A DNA stretch of 64,000 bases, taken from assembly GCA_051294375.1 (NCBI GenBank), contig CM119265.1, forward strand, positions 27,898,665 to 27,962,664. The letters run 5' to 3'. Positions 22,315 through 33,622 of the stretch are shown here, piece after piece. The stretch comes from Paraspadella gotoi (lineage: Eukaryota > Chaetognatha). Every line of letters begins with the position of its first letter. The first letter of the stretch is position 1. The notes under the pieces are model-generated. The model was not told the origin of the DNA. It searched no databases and saw nothing but the letters and a program-made list of their open reading frames with translations. A program made the translations under genes and the position numbers.

Positions 22315-22605
22315 TTCTTGCCAACCAATTTTTTCTTGTCTCCTCATCCTCTTCCTCCTCCCCCTTCCTCCTCTTCTTTCCCCTCTTCCCTCCTTCTCCC
22401 AAACCAATTTCTTGTCTCCTCCTACCTCTTCCTCCTTCCCCTTCCTCCTTCTTCTCTTCCTTTTCCCCTCCTTCTCCCAAAAACCCATTCTTCTGTCTCC
22501 TCCTCCTCTTCCTTTCTTCCTCCTTCCTCTTCCTCCTCCCCTTCCTCCTCTTCCTTCCTCTTCACCTACCTTCCCCAAACCCATTTTCTGTCTCCTCCGC
22601 CCAAA
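22315..22605. repeat. Pyrimidine VNTR, about 4 units (A3)
   Basis: Four CCAAACC...CTTGTCT units in a C/T-rich array, the counterpart of 9767-10135. Confidence 0.85.
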
Positions 22606-24670
22606 TAAATTTGGCGAAGGCAGGCCCTTTTTTTCACGACCCGCCACCCAACAGCTCTTGCAGGCCATCCGTCCACGGTCTTGCGCGACCAGCAGCGAGT
22701 TGCCTACTTACATCACGTCCCCCATCAATAACCGTATCATCTAAGTTCACTTCGTTTTCTAACTGTTATTACATTTAACTCAAGTTACGTAAACTATCTA
22801 GTAGTGATAGGAAATTGAGAAGAACCAACACATACTTTAAAAAATCTTTTCAATATTTAAAGAAACTTAACTCACAAATCTTTGGAAAAAAACTTCTTCC
22901 GAAAAAAAAAAATATCGACTGCTGAATATTTTATATGCGCCATCTTTTCTTGAGGACTCTAACTCAACCTCAGACATAAAGGAAAAAGAACTTATACACG
23001 CACATAAAGGGAAATAAACAAAAAGTAGTTGATTGAGCAATCAATCATTCAACTCAGTTAATTCATTATGTAAATAAATTACTAATATTCAAACTTAATC
23101 AGGCTCAACACGTTTTATAATTTATTACTCTCTTATCGCCTTCCGCAACAACTTTTTCGCACTTCTCGTCAATAATGCCACAATGACAAACATAAATCCT
23201 TCAAGCAATTCTCCAATTCTAACCAAAGCAAATAAGTCTCCTTAAAAATTTCTCTCTCTCTTTCCTTTCCCCGTCGTTCACGAACTGCAAACGGGCTTCT
23301 TCGTTTCCCTCGGCCGATGAGCATCAATCAACTCAGTTTTACTCTTTCAAAACCAAATCTTTTTTTTAGTCGCGGCAGACGCTGGTTCTATAAGAAACCG
23401 GCTGTTGGTCAGTCAGTCATATGGTAGATGTTATGTAAACAATGAGAAGGGAAAAAGCAGACGATTAACAGAGCCGAGGAAACAAAACAAGTCAAAAATT
23501 ATTAAAACAATGCAGGCGTAGGAAAATTAAATTCATAAATATAAAACAGGATTATAATAATAAAATGAAAAAAAAAATTTAATTCCAGATCCAGATGAAA
23601 CCCGAATCTGGCCAAACAACCACTTAGACGTAACCTTATCTGGGAGCAACGCTAATAGCGGGGCGGGCTTACGCCTTTAAGTTAATTGTGGTTAACAAAA
23701 CCTTAGAAAAGATAAGAACTAAGAGAGGACGAGATCCGCGGACTAATGAAATAGTCCTTTTTTTATTGTTTTTTTTCTTCTTTAAACAAAAAAATTCCAG
23801 TTGCCAAAGTTTTCTTTCCTCGCTGGACCTTGCCAAAAACGTCAGTCAAACTCATTGTAACAAAAAAACATTGGTGGTCGAAAGACGTTACCTTAGTAAC
23901 TGATTAAGGCGGGAGAAATACAGTAGGATTGAATCGATTAAAAAATCCTTTTATCAACATAATGAAAGTCGAACCATCTCCGAAACGTGGCCCGAGATAT
24001 CGTCAGTCTTCGCGCCATACTCTTTATCCACAAGAACTGCCACAGAAAACTCCGAATGGATCCAAAGATACATCCACATCAATAAAGTTGACCATCTCAA
24101 CTTACAAAATCAATGGTCTACAGCGAAGTAAGGAATATCTCTATCGGTTCTCTGAAGAAAACGAAAATCGGCTGATTGCTTCGTAAGAACATTGGCTGCT
24201 ACAAACGAGAAAAATCATACTGTATGTTGTGTCAGTGAATGTGATTGATGTAGATTCAATTAGTTTTGTACCAGTATTTTTTTTGTTTGAAAATTTTTCA
24301 CGTGCTGCTTTTGAATATTTTCGGGTGTACAATCATCCTTAATCTAATTTAGACATTATTCTCCTCTGCCTGTTCTCATCTCACACCTGTTTGTCTTCTG
24401 GCCAAATCTACTTTTCAGGTCATCACTGACCAATTTTTGGTGCACATCAGTTTTTTTATTCCATGCATACTTTGACTCCTTCATCGTTTTTTCATTAATT
24501 CTTCTTTGTAGTCAGTCCAAAATAATTAAAAGGATCTTTACTTCTCATTCTTTTCATATACATATAATCTGTACCTATCTATTTAACTGAACATACCTCC
24601 AAAACATATCACTTCCATGCCTTTCGCTTTAATCACACATTCACATCTCCGTTCGTTCTCTCATTCTCAC

Positions 24671-24923
24671 CGGAACGAAGCCCCGTGATCCTTGTAAGTC
24701 GGAGTGAGTTTGACGCTGCATCGCGTGTGATTGGCAAAGTTTTCGCATCGGACGCCGTCGGGCGGATGACGCCGCAATTTGGCGCCGTTGCGGGACCAGA
24801 CGAGGCGCCGCACGGACCCGGATGTGAGGAAGCCGGATGAGGAGGAGGAGGAGGTGGAGGAGGAGGAAGAGGAGGGGCGGCGGAAGGGGAGGAGGGGACG
24901 AGGAATGGCGGAGGAAGAGGAGG
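24671..24923 (-). CDS. Exon C of the Ig-like gene, best copy (A3, truncated by gap)
   Basis: The donor GTGAGA begins at 24670 on the minus strand. Upstream of it one open frame reads LVWSRNGAKLRRHPPDG, then an NHT glycosylation-type site, then YKDHGASFR, ending with two bases of an Arg codon. The Trp, and the D-H-G with a Cys supplied by the next exon, match the C and F strands of an Ig fold. The Ser-rich 5' part is cut by the 25-N gap and the following transposon. This is the only copy whose Ig-like frame is fully open to the donor. Confidence 0.5.
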
Positions 24924-24948
24924 NNNNNNNNNNNNNNNNNNNNNNNNN

Positions 24949-25597
24949 AAAAGAGAGAGATACCTTCCACCACAAATGCAACGACATGGGATTGAGTGGA
25001 GATTTAATCACCCACACCCCCACACTGGGGAGGTGTGTGGAAAGACTCCTCAGGAGTAATGAAAAAGATTCTTCATGCAATTCTCGATAAGAAAGTTAGA
25101 CAAATGAAGTATTTGACACTGCCATTGCTCAAAGGTTGAAAATGTATGAACAAACGTCCACCGTCACTAAGAGCTTCAGAAACGACGCCTCAGCGATCGC
25201 AGTGGCATTATCCCCATTCATATTCTCAATCCTGGTCTCCCCGGCACTGTATGTTGACACGGTGGCCTGTCGTTCCGATGGCAAAGATATTTCTAACAGC
25301 ATGGGTTCCAGTCCCAAGCTCTTCGTCAACAGCTTTTGGAAGAGGTTGGAAACAGGAATATTTGACCACCTTCTAAACAAACGCCAACAAATGGAGCTCA
25401 ACTCGTCAAACTTGCGCATCGGGTGACCTTGTCCTTATGGCATGATGATAAAGCACCGAGAAATCATTGGCCAATAGCATTAGTTGATGGGATTATAGGT
25501 GATGTGATCTTGTTCGTCGCGTAAGCAGTTCGTACACCTCCGTTGGCAAGTCTTTGACCGTGACCGTTCACGTTTAGTACTATTGATTAGAAGGTAA
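24949..25597 (+). pseudogene. BEL/Pao-type pol remnant, integrase C-terminal part
   Basis: Fragments typical of BEL/Pao integrase lie in the right order but in shifting frames. They are WRFNHP (24997-25014), HWGGVWK (25023-25043), FWKR (25334-25345), QEYLTT (25353-25370), GDLVLM (25422-25439) and DDKAPRNHWP (25444-25473), ending at a stop at 25595-25597. At least four frame shifts separate them, so no functional protein is encoded as written. The 5' side is lost in the 25-N gap at 24924-24948, where gag, protease, RT and RNase H would be expected. The family is inferred from the I-W-x-FN-P...H-x-GGVW and FWKRW...EYL...GDLVL order. Confidence 0.75.
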
Positions 25598-25728
25598 TGA
25601 ACCCGAGATTGAGGAAAATACTGTTGATGAAATATTATTTAATGCTTACATTTTAACATGTTTTTTAAAATTTGTTCATTTTATGATTGTATGTTTTTAA
25701 ACTGTATTAATGTTGCCTATTGCACACA

Positions 25729-25738
25729 GGGCGGGGAA
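25729..25738 (+). other. Polypurine tract of the BEL/Pao remnant
   Basis: GGGCGGGGAA lies directly before the TGTT start of the LTR. This is where the plus-strand primer of an LTR element is expected. Confidence 0.6.
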
Positions 25739-26291
25739 TGTTGAATACTTTTGGATGCATTATGAATTAAATTAGTAGTCTCTTGTTTTTCTCTCTATAA
25801 CAGTCGCGACAGGCCATATTTCTATATTACTTACTAATTTTATGTGCTGCCATCTTGAATGAGTTTTGTAAATATTTGTAGAAACAAAAGTCAGCAGCCC
25901 TATATAAAAGGCAGCTTTCACTTGTTTGAGTCACTGAGGTTGGAATATCTCCTGGCTAAAAGGATGTAAGTATTTTTGTCTTATAATGATTATTTTTCTT
26001 TAAAGAATAAGTTTCTATAAATTGTTATTTTTTTAAGTTTTTAGTGTTTTATACTCCCTTACTAAAAAATGGAAACTACAATTGCAATGCTGCTTTAAAT
26101 TTGTTATTGTCCTTCTACTGTCTACATGAAATATGACTTATGTAATAAAACGATTTAAACCTAAATGGAGTTAACTAAATTCCTTGAAATGCCAATTAAA
26201 CAACTCGAATTGAACACCTCAGTTAAAGAGTAATATAACGTTAATATCTCTTCGTCAACTAACTCTACGAAACGTCCGTTACTCGGGAACA
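25739..26291 (+). mobile_element. 3' LTR of a BEL/Pao-like retrotransposon (553 bp)
   Basis: It starts TGTTGAATAC right after the polypurine tract and ends GGGAACA, giving TGTT...AACA matched ends. Host minisatellite sequence resumes at 26292. Inside are a TATATAAAAG box (25901-25910), a TCACT about 28 bases further on, and AATAAA (26144-26149). The 5' LTR is not in the window and the left junction is in a gap, so the target duplication cannot be checked. The LTR has no indel noise compared with another copy because no second copy is present. Confidence 0.7.
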
Positions 26292-27390
26292 GGGGATAGG
26301 GGTCGAGAAAGGGGTTTGGATAGAGGTGAGGATAGAGTTGGGGAAAGGGGTGGAGATAGGGATTTGGATAGGGATGTGAATTTTTAAGGATGGAAGAATA
26401 AAGTAATCTTCATCTACTAATTGAGAGGTTCAAAAAATTATTGCATCATTAAATTGTAAGGGAAGGCAGGTACTCTGAAAGGAAATAAATTACCATATTT
26501 TTAGAGAGACTCAATTGTAAGCTTGCAGGGTCCTGCTATGTTATTATTCTGTAAGAGGGATGCTGGCCTTAACCAACCATAAACCGTCCAAAGTCAGGGG
26601 TAAGATATAATATTTATTGAATGAATGGATATTTTTGTATTGGTCGCACTAATTTCATAAAATGGGAGAAGAGATAATTTTAGTGGATAAAAAAAGTGAA
26701 GAAAAAGATAATAAGGAAATAATGTTAAAAAAAACAGGAGAGTAAAAATAGATTAATATTATGTAAAAGCTTAGTAAGATTATAAAAAAGTAATAGAGAA
26801 ATAAAACGTTTAAAATCGGATAAAAAAGATTTGAGTTAAAAAAAGAAAAATGAAAGTAAACTTGAAAAATCGTGGGTAAAAATGGCGAGAAAAAAAAACT
26901 TTTAATAAAAGAAAAAAAAAATAAAAAGGAAGAAAAATAAAAAAGAAAGAAAGTAAAAAAGAAAGAAAATAAAGCTTCCAGCCAGAAAGTCTGCGTTGGT
27001 CTTAACGTTGCGCTATTTTGAGTTCATGAAGGATTTTCCGCAGAGTTGGTAAGGAAAAGAAAGGAAAAAAAAAAGAAAGAAGAGTGAAAAATTAAGGAAA
27101 ACAAATGAAAGAAAAGACAATAAAAGGAAAGGGAAAAAAATTTGAAAAGAGAAAGAAAGAAAAGAACTAGTCAAAAAAGAAGATAATATAAAAAAATGAA
27201 GAAAAAAAGTTAAGAATAGAGAAAAACTGATTTGAAACTTTGTTTAATTACGATTAAATAATGATATTGCGAAAAGAACCTTAAAGTATTATTCGATAGG
27301 AACAAATGTTAAATTGGAGTAGGTTGCACAATTTGTACCTAAAAATATAAGACGGTATCCATTTATACTTTGAGAAGCACGCTAAGTTTT
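26292..27390. repeat. Block A copy A3, right part, extending beyond the A1/A2 junction
   Basis: It resumes in the G-rich minisatellite (equivalent to 12724), includes the 80-bp motif, and continues past AAAATCGGATA into A-rich sequence not present after A1. A4 (45,360 on) shows the same continuation, so this is the normal order and the A1-A2 join is the exception. No exon is seen. Confidence 0.75.
26526..26606. repeat. Dispersed 80-bp motif, copy 5
   Basis: CAGGGTCCTGCTATGTTATT to CCAAAGTCAGGGGTAAGATA, nearly identical to the copy at 12950. Confidence 0.75.
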
Positions 27391-27391
27391 A

Positions 27392-27528
<137 letters not shown>

Positions 27529-27637
27529 CTTCAATGAGCTGTAAATGAAGAGGTGAGCACTCCGGGAGTCCAACGACAATGAGCGTCGCTGTGTAGATGT
27601 TATTGCACATGTAATTGCCGGCGTCTTGCATTTGCAC
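27529..27637 (-). CDS. Exon B of the Ig-like gene (end of Ig domain 1)
   Basis: Minus strand: the acceptor TCGTTGCCAG ends at 27638 and the donor GTGTGTGAG starts at 27528. The exon starts in phase 0, matching exon A. It reads VQMQDAGNYMC, the D-A-G-x-Y-x-C signature of an Ig F strand, then a G strand YTATLIVVGLPE, and ends with one base of a Gly codon. Joining A to B completes one Ig domain with two Cys and a Trp. A second copy lies in A4 at 47054-47160. The signature plus phase fit make this one of the two most convincing exons. Confidence 0.75.
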
Positions 27638-27720
27638 CTGGCAACGAAGACCATGTCATCACTCAAGGCTGCCAGAAACTAGATAGCTCACATATACGAC
27701 AGATGTTCACTTGTTTGGTA

Positions 27721-27885
27721 TATATATATATATATATACTTCTTGGTACACAACCAAGAAAATCCATTCGAAATTGACATGTCTCACTCGTGTAGCAAAG
27801 ATTTTCAAACATTTAGATGCATGGAACTTCTTTTCTTAGACTAAATGTCTCAATATAAAGAGTTACGAAGAAGAGAGAAGAGAGG

Positions 27886-27962
<77 letters not shown>

Positions 27963-27990
27963 AAAGAGAAGAGAGAGAGAGAGAGAAATG
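27721..27990. repeat. (TA)n and (GA)n microsatellites
   Basis: A short TA run lies at 27721-27739 and GA-rich tracts at about 27872-27990. All are in the presumed A-B intron and all are repeated in A4. Confidence 0.9.
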
Positions 27991-27999
27991 TCTAGGGAC

Positions 28000-28603
28000 A
28001 CAAAGGTTGCGTGGTTTGTTTATGGAAGGGGGAAAAGGGAGATTAACCCTGTCGCGATTTATTTTCTTTTTTTTCCTTTTTAGTTCCTTTTATTTTTCCT
28101 TTTTCTTTTTCCTTTTTTTTCCTTTTTTTTTCTCGTATATAAATTTGCGTTTTTGTGTCTGAGATTTATTTTTCTTACGTAAGAACGATTTCACGAGTCA
28201 TCCATCCAGAGTTTGCTTTATTTCACGAGTCATCCATCCAGAGTTTGCTTTATTTTTTCATTCACACGAGCTCCGTTCTTCCCTCGTTCTAGCTTACATC
28301 ATCAGTTCCTATAACTCGCCTCTTTCTGGGTTTATTCCTGGGTTTATTCCCACAATTCAAACCTATATTATTTTCCTCCCAACCATGCGTTATTCCCTGC
28401 ACCCAAACCTGCTTTGCTCTAAACATTTCATCTTGCTTTTCTCTTTACCAAAACCTGCTTTTTTTTTCGCAACCGACCCAGGCCTATTCTCCACCCAAAC
28501 TTGCTTTTCTCTCCACATCTCAACTGGCTTTTTATCTCCCACCATAACCTGCTCTTCCCCCCACCCACCCTACCCTGCTTTATTTCCCAACCCAAACTCA
28601 AAC
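28000..28603. other. Intron with short tandem duplications
   Basis: A 33-bp unit starting TTTCACGAGTCATCCATCCA is duplicated in tandem at about 28188-28252. A 13-bp unit CTGGGTTTATTCC follows near 28327-28352. From 28370 on, degenerate CCAAACCTGCTTT-type units continue to the exon A donor. Confidence 0.6.
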
Positions 28604-28759
28604 CTGCTTTATGACGAGTCTAAACTTGCTCCTTCCCTTTTTTTCGAATCCGTATTTATAAAGATCGACCTTCGCGTCGAACGGGTTGACTCCGTTCGTC
28701 GTCAGGATTTTATTCTTAGCGACGTCGGTGTGAGTTTTGATCCAAACGGCGCCGCCGCT

Positions 28760-28791
<32 letters not shown>

Positions 28792-28987
28792 CGACGTAGC
28801 CGGCGTCGCACTCGAAGGCGACGGTGGCGCCGAGCGGTACCGCCGATTGTTGGTGGTCGAGAGCGAGAGTGGACGATCGCTTGGAGACGGAGATCGAATG
28901 AAGGAAGAGGAAGAGAAGGAGGAGAGAGGGAGAAGGGGAGGAATGAGAGGGAGAAGAGGAGGAGAGAAGATGTTTGCTCGGCGACAT
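28604..28987 (-). CDS. Exon A of the Ig-like gene (start of Ig domain 1)
   Basis: The minus-strand donor GTTTGAG begins at 28603, after codons for FRLVIKQ in phase 0. The frame contains VPLGATVAFECDAG (B-strand Cys), a Gly-rich loop from a (GCC)n run, AVWIK (C-strand Trp) and FDAKVDLYKYG. There are two possible starts. An ATG at 28987 gives a hydrophobic SLLLLFLFLH segment that could be a signal peptide. Alternatively an AG acceptor at 28880-28881 behind a long pyrimidine tract makes it an internal exon 28604-28879. Both are in phase. The nearest family resemblance is to arthropod Ig adhesion proteins; the exact gene is not recognised. Confidence 0.65.
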
Positions 28988-29069
28988 TTTTAATTTCTAA
29001 TGAAATTTTAACGATTTAATTGTATTTATTAAAGTATATGATTTTTATTCGATAATGTTTTTTTTTTTA

Positions 29070-29235
29070 TTATTTTTTCCGAGGATAATGATGGTAATCC
29101 AATTTATTATTTTTTTTTTTGTTTATCTTTTTTCGCAGTAAAAGTTTTTTTTCGTTGTTATTTTTCAGATCGCATTTTGTTTTCGGTTTGTTCCGACGAA
29201 TATCGTTGTCATTTCTTATCGCTTCGGTTGAATTT
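29070..29235 (-). CDS. Possible terminal exon (weak)
   Basis: A near-ideal acceptor (CT-rich tract, then TCTCTACAG) ends at 29236 on the minus strand. An open frame of 55 codons, rich in Asn and Lys, runs to a stop at 29070. The composition is that of AT-rich sequence, so the frame itself means little. It would lie upstream of exon A on the same strand. Confidence 0.2.
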
Positions 29236-29809
29236 CTGTAGAGAGAAAAAAAGAGGGGAACGATGAGCAAAAAAAATGGGGACAAATAAAAAGGGTCAAA
29301 GTTTGGGATGAGAAAACACGGATGGAGGAAGAGAGGAAAGGAAAGGAAAGAAAGGAGAAAAAGGAAAGAAAAGGAAAGAAAAAGGAAAGAAAGGTAAGGG
29401 AGGAAAGTAAAGGAAAAAAACAAAGGACTGAGAGAGAAGAAGAAAAAGAAAATAAAAAGAGAAGACAAAAGAGAAATAAAACATTGATAGAAATTTAAAT
29501 ATTAAAAAAAAATGAATGTGTATTTTGGTTTTCTAATTTAAACTCTTTTCTACTCTTACGATTCTATCAAAAAATTTATATCCAGTTTAATCACATACTT
29601 TCCTACCCATATAGAAAATTTCATTTCAATTTATCTATCCAATTTTTAATCAATATAATAATTATATAAACTCCATTTTTAATCAATATAATAATTATAT
29701 AAACTCTATTTAAACTCATTTTAACTCGCGCGATTCCATCGAAACTTCATATCCAGCTCAATCATACACTTCCCTACCCACACACAAAATTTTATTCCAA
29801 TCCATCCAT
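29236..29809. other. Purine-rich and AT-rich sequence, no gene
   Basis: A GGAAA/GAAAG-rich purine tract lies at about 29320-29470. A 33-bp unit containing AATCAATATAATAATTATAT is duplicated in tandem at 29640-29705. Confidence 0.7.
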
Positions 29810-30350
29810 CAAATCACGAGTAATTGGAGTATAATTCTAAGGGAGGACGGACAGACGGACCGACAAAGTGAATTATAGAGTCGGAATCTGCGATAAGCAG
29901 ATCCGACTAAAAATCGAAAGAAAAAGGAAAAATAAGAAAAATAAAAAATGACGTCAGTATTGACGTTATCGTGAGAGATTAAGTCAAGGGAAAATGACGC
30001 CAGATCAATTAAAAGAAATTAAATGACATTACATTTATATCAATGTCGTTAATGTAATTTACCAAAGTAATTACAGACGTTTTAATGTCGTCAGCGTTCT
30101 GAAGAGATACTTGTGAAAATGAGATTTTTAGAAAGTATCAATTATTGCAAAATATATATCAACCCCATTACGAATAATATAAAAAATATTATTACAATGA
30201 ATATGATGATTAGGAAAAATTTGGTAGCAGAAATTACGACGAAAAATATTGTGTCCGATGTGAAATCTTTTGATGTTTGAGAAAAAAAATTGTTTGTCAA
30301 AAACAGTTTTTGTTAAATTATTTGTAAAAATAGACTTTAAGAATTCTTCT
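29810..30350. repeat. Repeated block B, copy 1
   Basis: From AAATCACGAGTAATTGG through GGACGGACAGACGGACC and ATGACGTCAGTATTGACG to the GA tract at 30360. A noisier direct copy lies at 52680-53250. Inside is a small inverted repeat around ATGACATTACATT...TTAATGTAAT. It could be a non-autonomous transposon; the ends are not defined. Confidence 0.7.
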
Positions 30351-30359
30351 TTTCAGACA

Positions 30360-30402
<43 letters not shown>

Positions 30403-30439
30403 ACGGAGAGGGAGAGAGAGATACAAAAACGAAAAAGAG

Positions 30440-30492
30440 AGGATGAAGAAATTACATAGGATACCGGGGAAAGGTGAGAAAAGAGGAGAGAG

Positions 30493-30537
<45 letters not shown>

Positions 30538-30543
30538 AAGAGA

Positions 30544-30575
<32 letters not shown>

Positions 30576-30867
30576 CAGACAGAAAGATAGAGAAACAACA
30601 GGAAGAGAAAGCAAGAAAAAAAAAACAGAAATATTTTGATATAAAAAAAAGAAAAAAAATAAATATGAGAATTTCTTTTGCGATTTTCTTTTCTTTTTTA
30701 TTTTCACATTTTTTTTTCGTTCAACGGATTTTTTTATTTCTTTTTGGCAAAATCCCCATTGGAGACTTTTTCCAGCCAATGTCTGAATTTTTCGAATAAC
30801 AATTTTTTCCCCGATTATTTCCTCGGGAACGAGACGAGAGAGAGAGAGAGAGAGAGGAGAGAAGAGA

Positions 30868-30899
<32 letters not shown>

Positions 30900-31091
30900 G
30901 AGAGGAAGGGAAAGAAAGGAGGAAAAAGGAAAGAGCCCGATGGTTAATTCATTCCTTTCCGAAAGAGGCCCAGTGAGAGAAAAAGAATAAGTTATCAGTC
31001 AATTTGTGAGATTTTAAAAATAAAAAAAATGTATCAAATTTTGTCAATTTCTGGTGTTCTTCAGCTCTGTCGACCATTTTCTCTCTCTCTT

Positions 31092-31140
<49 letters not shown>

Positions 31141-32009
31141 CTCTCTTCCACCTCTCACTCTCTGTCTTCCTCGTCTCCAATCAACGGCTTCCAATTAGTG
31201 ACCAATTTAGAATCAAAGGGCGTTTGAAGCAGCTTGGGTCCTCTTTTCCACATTTTTTCGACATGACAAAAGGTTTTTTTTTTTCCCCCTTGTAGTTAAT
31301 AAAGGATGAAAAAAAATTAATAAGGCAAATGATGAAATATTCTTTATTAACCGTTAATATTAGGATATATGACTAATAATAAACAAAATAATAATAAAAG
31401 ACGAAAAGAAAAAAACCTTTTTTTTGGAACTCAGGCCAAGGGGTCTTTTATTGAAATTATTGAAATTTTCTTATTTATGTGGCGGCTGACACGAGTACGA
31501 TTTTATGGATTGATTTGGCCAGCGGTCCGTCGTCGTCCGTTCATCGTTGTTGTTGTGTGTCTAAAATTTCTAAATTATTACTTATTTTTATTTATTATTG
31601 TTTACTTATATTATTATCATCATCGGTATAACATTGTCATCATCATCAGCATTTCATTAAATAATTATCATCAATATTTCTTGATCATCATTATCATTAA
31701 TTCATCATCATCATCATCATCATCATTTCATCATCATCATCATCATTCCACCATTTTTAATTGTCGTCATTATCATCTGTCGTCATCGTCATTCATCATA
31801 TATAATCATCATTATTATCTTTCTTGATCATCATATCATTAATCATCATCATCGTTCATTATCATTATCATCATCATTATCATTCATCTTCATTCATCGT
31901 TTCCTTCCTATTCTTTCTCTTCAAATTCAATTTGTCGTTCATTGACACCCGAAATTAATTTCCCCCAGGAAAATCAAGCCTTCTTTCAAAACACCCAACG
32001 TCTCTCTCT
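30440..32009. repeat. Repeated block C-H, copy 1 (direct)
   Basis: The order is a GGATGAAGAAATTACATAGG segment, GA tracts, a T-rich segment with AAATCCCCATTGGAGAC, a segment with GGTTAATTCATTCCTTTCC, CT tracts, TTCCAATTAGTGACC, AACTCAGGCCAAGGGGTC, CGGCTGACACGAGTACG, then (ATC)n and a CT tract. It is repeated directly at 37985-39560, in part at 40440-41143, and inverted at 39586-40410 and within 56040-57612. No coding exon is supported; the (GTCGTC) part gives a Val run only. Confidence 0.85.
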
Positions 32010-32018
32010 CCTTTCTTC

Positions 32019-32097
<79 letters not shown>

Positions 32098-32859
32098 TTT
32101 ATTTCTTAATTCTTTAAACCTCCCTCTATTTTTTTCATTTACTTTTTCCTTTCTCTCATCTTCGCCTTGATCATTTTCCCTGCAGAATTCTTTTTTTTAA
32201 TTTTTCTAACCTCTCTTTTCATTTCTCTTCAAAACTCTCTTTTTAAGATCTTTAGTCTGAATCATTTGACCTATCTAACCTCTCTAACCTTTCTTAATTT
32301 TGCTCCTTTTAACTTTTTTCTTTTGCACTCCTTTGTCTCCATGGCTTTTTATTCCTCCGGAAGCCATTTACTTTATTTGATTTATTAATAGAAAGAAAAT
32401 ACAAATTTTAATTTTGCCTTAGAAAAAGTTTGGAATTTTATGTTATTTACTAAATAAATCGTTGTTGAAATCAAAAATTTCCAAACTTTTTCTAATATTT
32501 ACTACCAAAACGAAAAGAAAGGAAAATAACACCCCTCAAATTTTTTGCATTAAAACTATTTTTTAAATTCTTCTTTTTTTAAATAAATTTTCGCGCTTTT
32601 ATTCTCTTAACTTCTACTTTTTTGGCTTCAATTTTTTTTTATTTTTTACAGACGTGATAAAAGTAAAGCGTGGGAAAAAGAAGTCGTAATTCAAGTTTCC
32701 GTTGGGTCCTTCGAACGACCCTATCTCTCTTCTTCTCCATTTTCTCAGAGGCTCTCTCTTTCTCTCTCTTTCCCCTACTTGTTCTTTTTTCTTTTTTTAC
32801 TTTTGCCAATTCTAAAAAAACAGTTAAAAATTCCTTTTAATTATTCCACAACAGTTAAA

Positions 32860-33175
32860 CCACATTTATGTACATTTACTGGACATTTAACCACATTTAC
32901 CCACATTTACCCAACAATTTACCCAACATTTCCCAACATTTTTTCCACATTTACCCATATTTCCCCACCATTTAACCCAATTTCTTTATTTTTCACAAAC
33001 ATTTAACCACCATTCACTACATTTTACCCACATTTAAATCACATTTACCCACATTTTAACCACAATTACCAACATTTTCCAACATTTTCCACATTTACCC
33101 ATATTCCCCTCATTTCCCCCCATTTACCAAATTTTCTACCCACATTTTTACAAACATCTCAGAACCACAACTCCA
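32860..33175. repeat. Minisatellite (CCACATTTAC)n
   Basis: Irregular 10-12-bp units of the CACATTTACC type. The reverse complement (GGTAAATGTG) occurs at about 34975-35290 and 55010-55300. Confidence 0.9.
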
Positions 33176-33327
33176 CCATTCTAGCAATTACTTCCTCCTT
33201 TCCTCCATCTCTTCATTTTTCTCCAATTTTCCCTTTTTTTGTTTTGGTTTCCCACCTCCATTTTGTCCCCTTTTCCTTTTATTTTTCTATTTTCCTTTAT
33301 TATTAGCTCGAGTACTTCGGCAACTTT

Positions 33328-33622
33328 TTCGGTCGGTCGGTCGGTTCGGTCGGTCGGATGGTCGGTCGGTCGGTCGGTCGGCGGGTCGGTCGGTCGGTCG
33401 GTTCGGTCGGTCGGGTCGGTCGGTCGGTCGGTCGCTCGGATCGGGTCGGTTCTGTTGGGTCGGTCTGGGTGGTCGGTCTGTTGGTCGGTCGGTCGGTCGG
33501 TCCGTCGGTCGGTCGGTCGGTCGGTCGGTCGGTCGTCGGTCGGTCGGTCGGGTCGGTCGGTCACGCGTCGGGTCGCGTCGGCTCGGTCGGTCGGTCGGCG
33601 TCGGTCGGTCGGTCGGTCATGA
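33328..33622. repeat. (TCGG)n tetranucleotide array, left arm
   Basis: Mostly TCGG units with interruptions such as TCGGG and TCTGTTGG. The exact reverse complement is at 34523-34815. Frames give Val-Gly-Arg-Ser or Asp-Arg-Pro-Thr runs and are not genes. Confidence 0.95.

Larger units (their letters stand above)
21199..24923. repeat. Segmental duplication block A, copy A3 (left part)
   Basis: This matches A1 from about 8838 to 12335. Up to about 24190 it carries many stray inserted bases; from there on it is nearly identical to A1. It is cut by a 25-N gap at 24924-24948 next to the BEL/Pao remnant and resumes at 26292. Confidence 0.85.

Noticed and set aside
31480-31560. Val-rich hydrophobic frame after CGGCTGACACGAGTACG as a membrane segment
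   Set aside because: The Val run comes from (GTC)n/(GTT)n repeats. Copies differ in length and frame.
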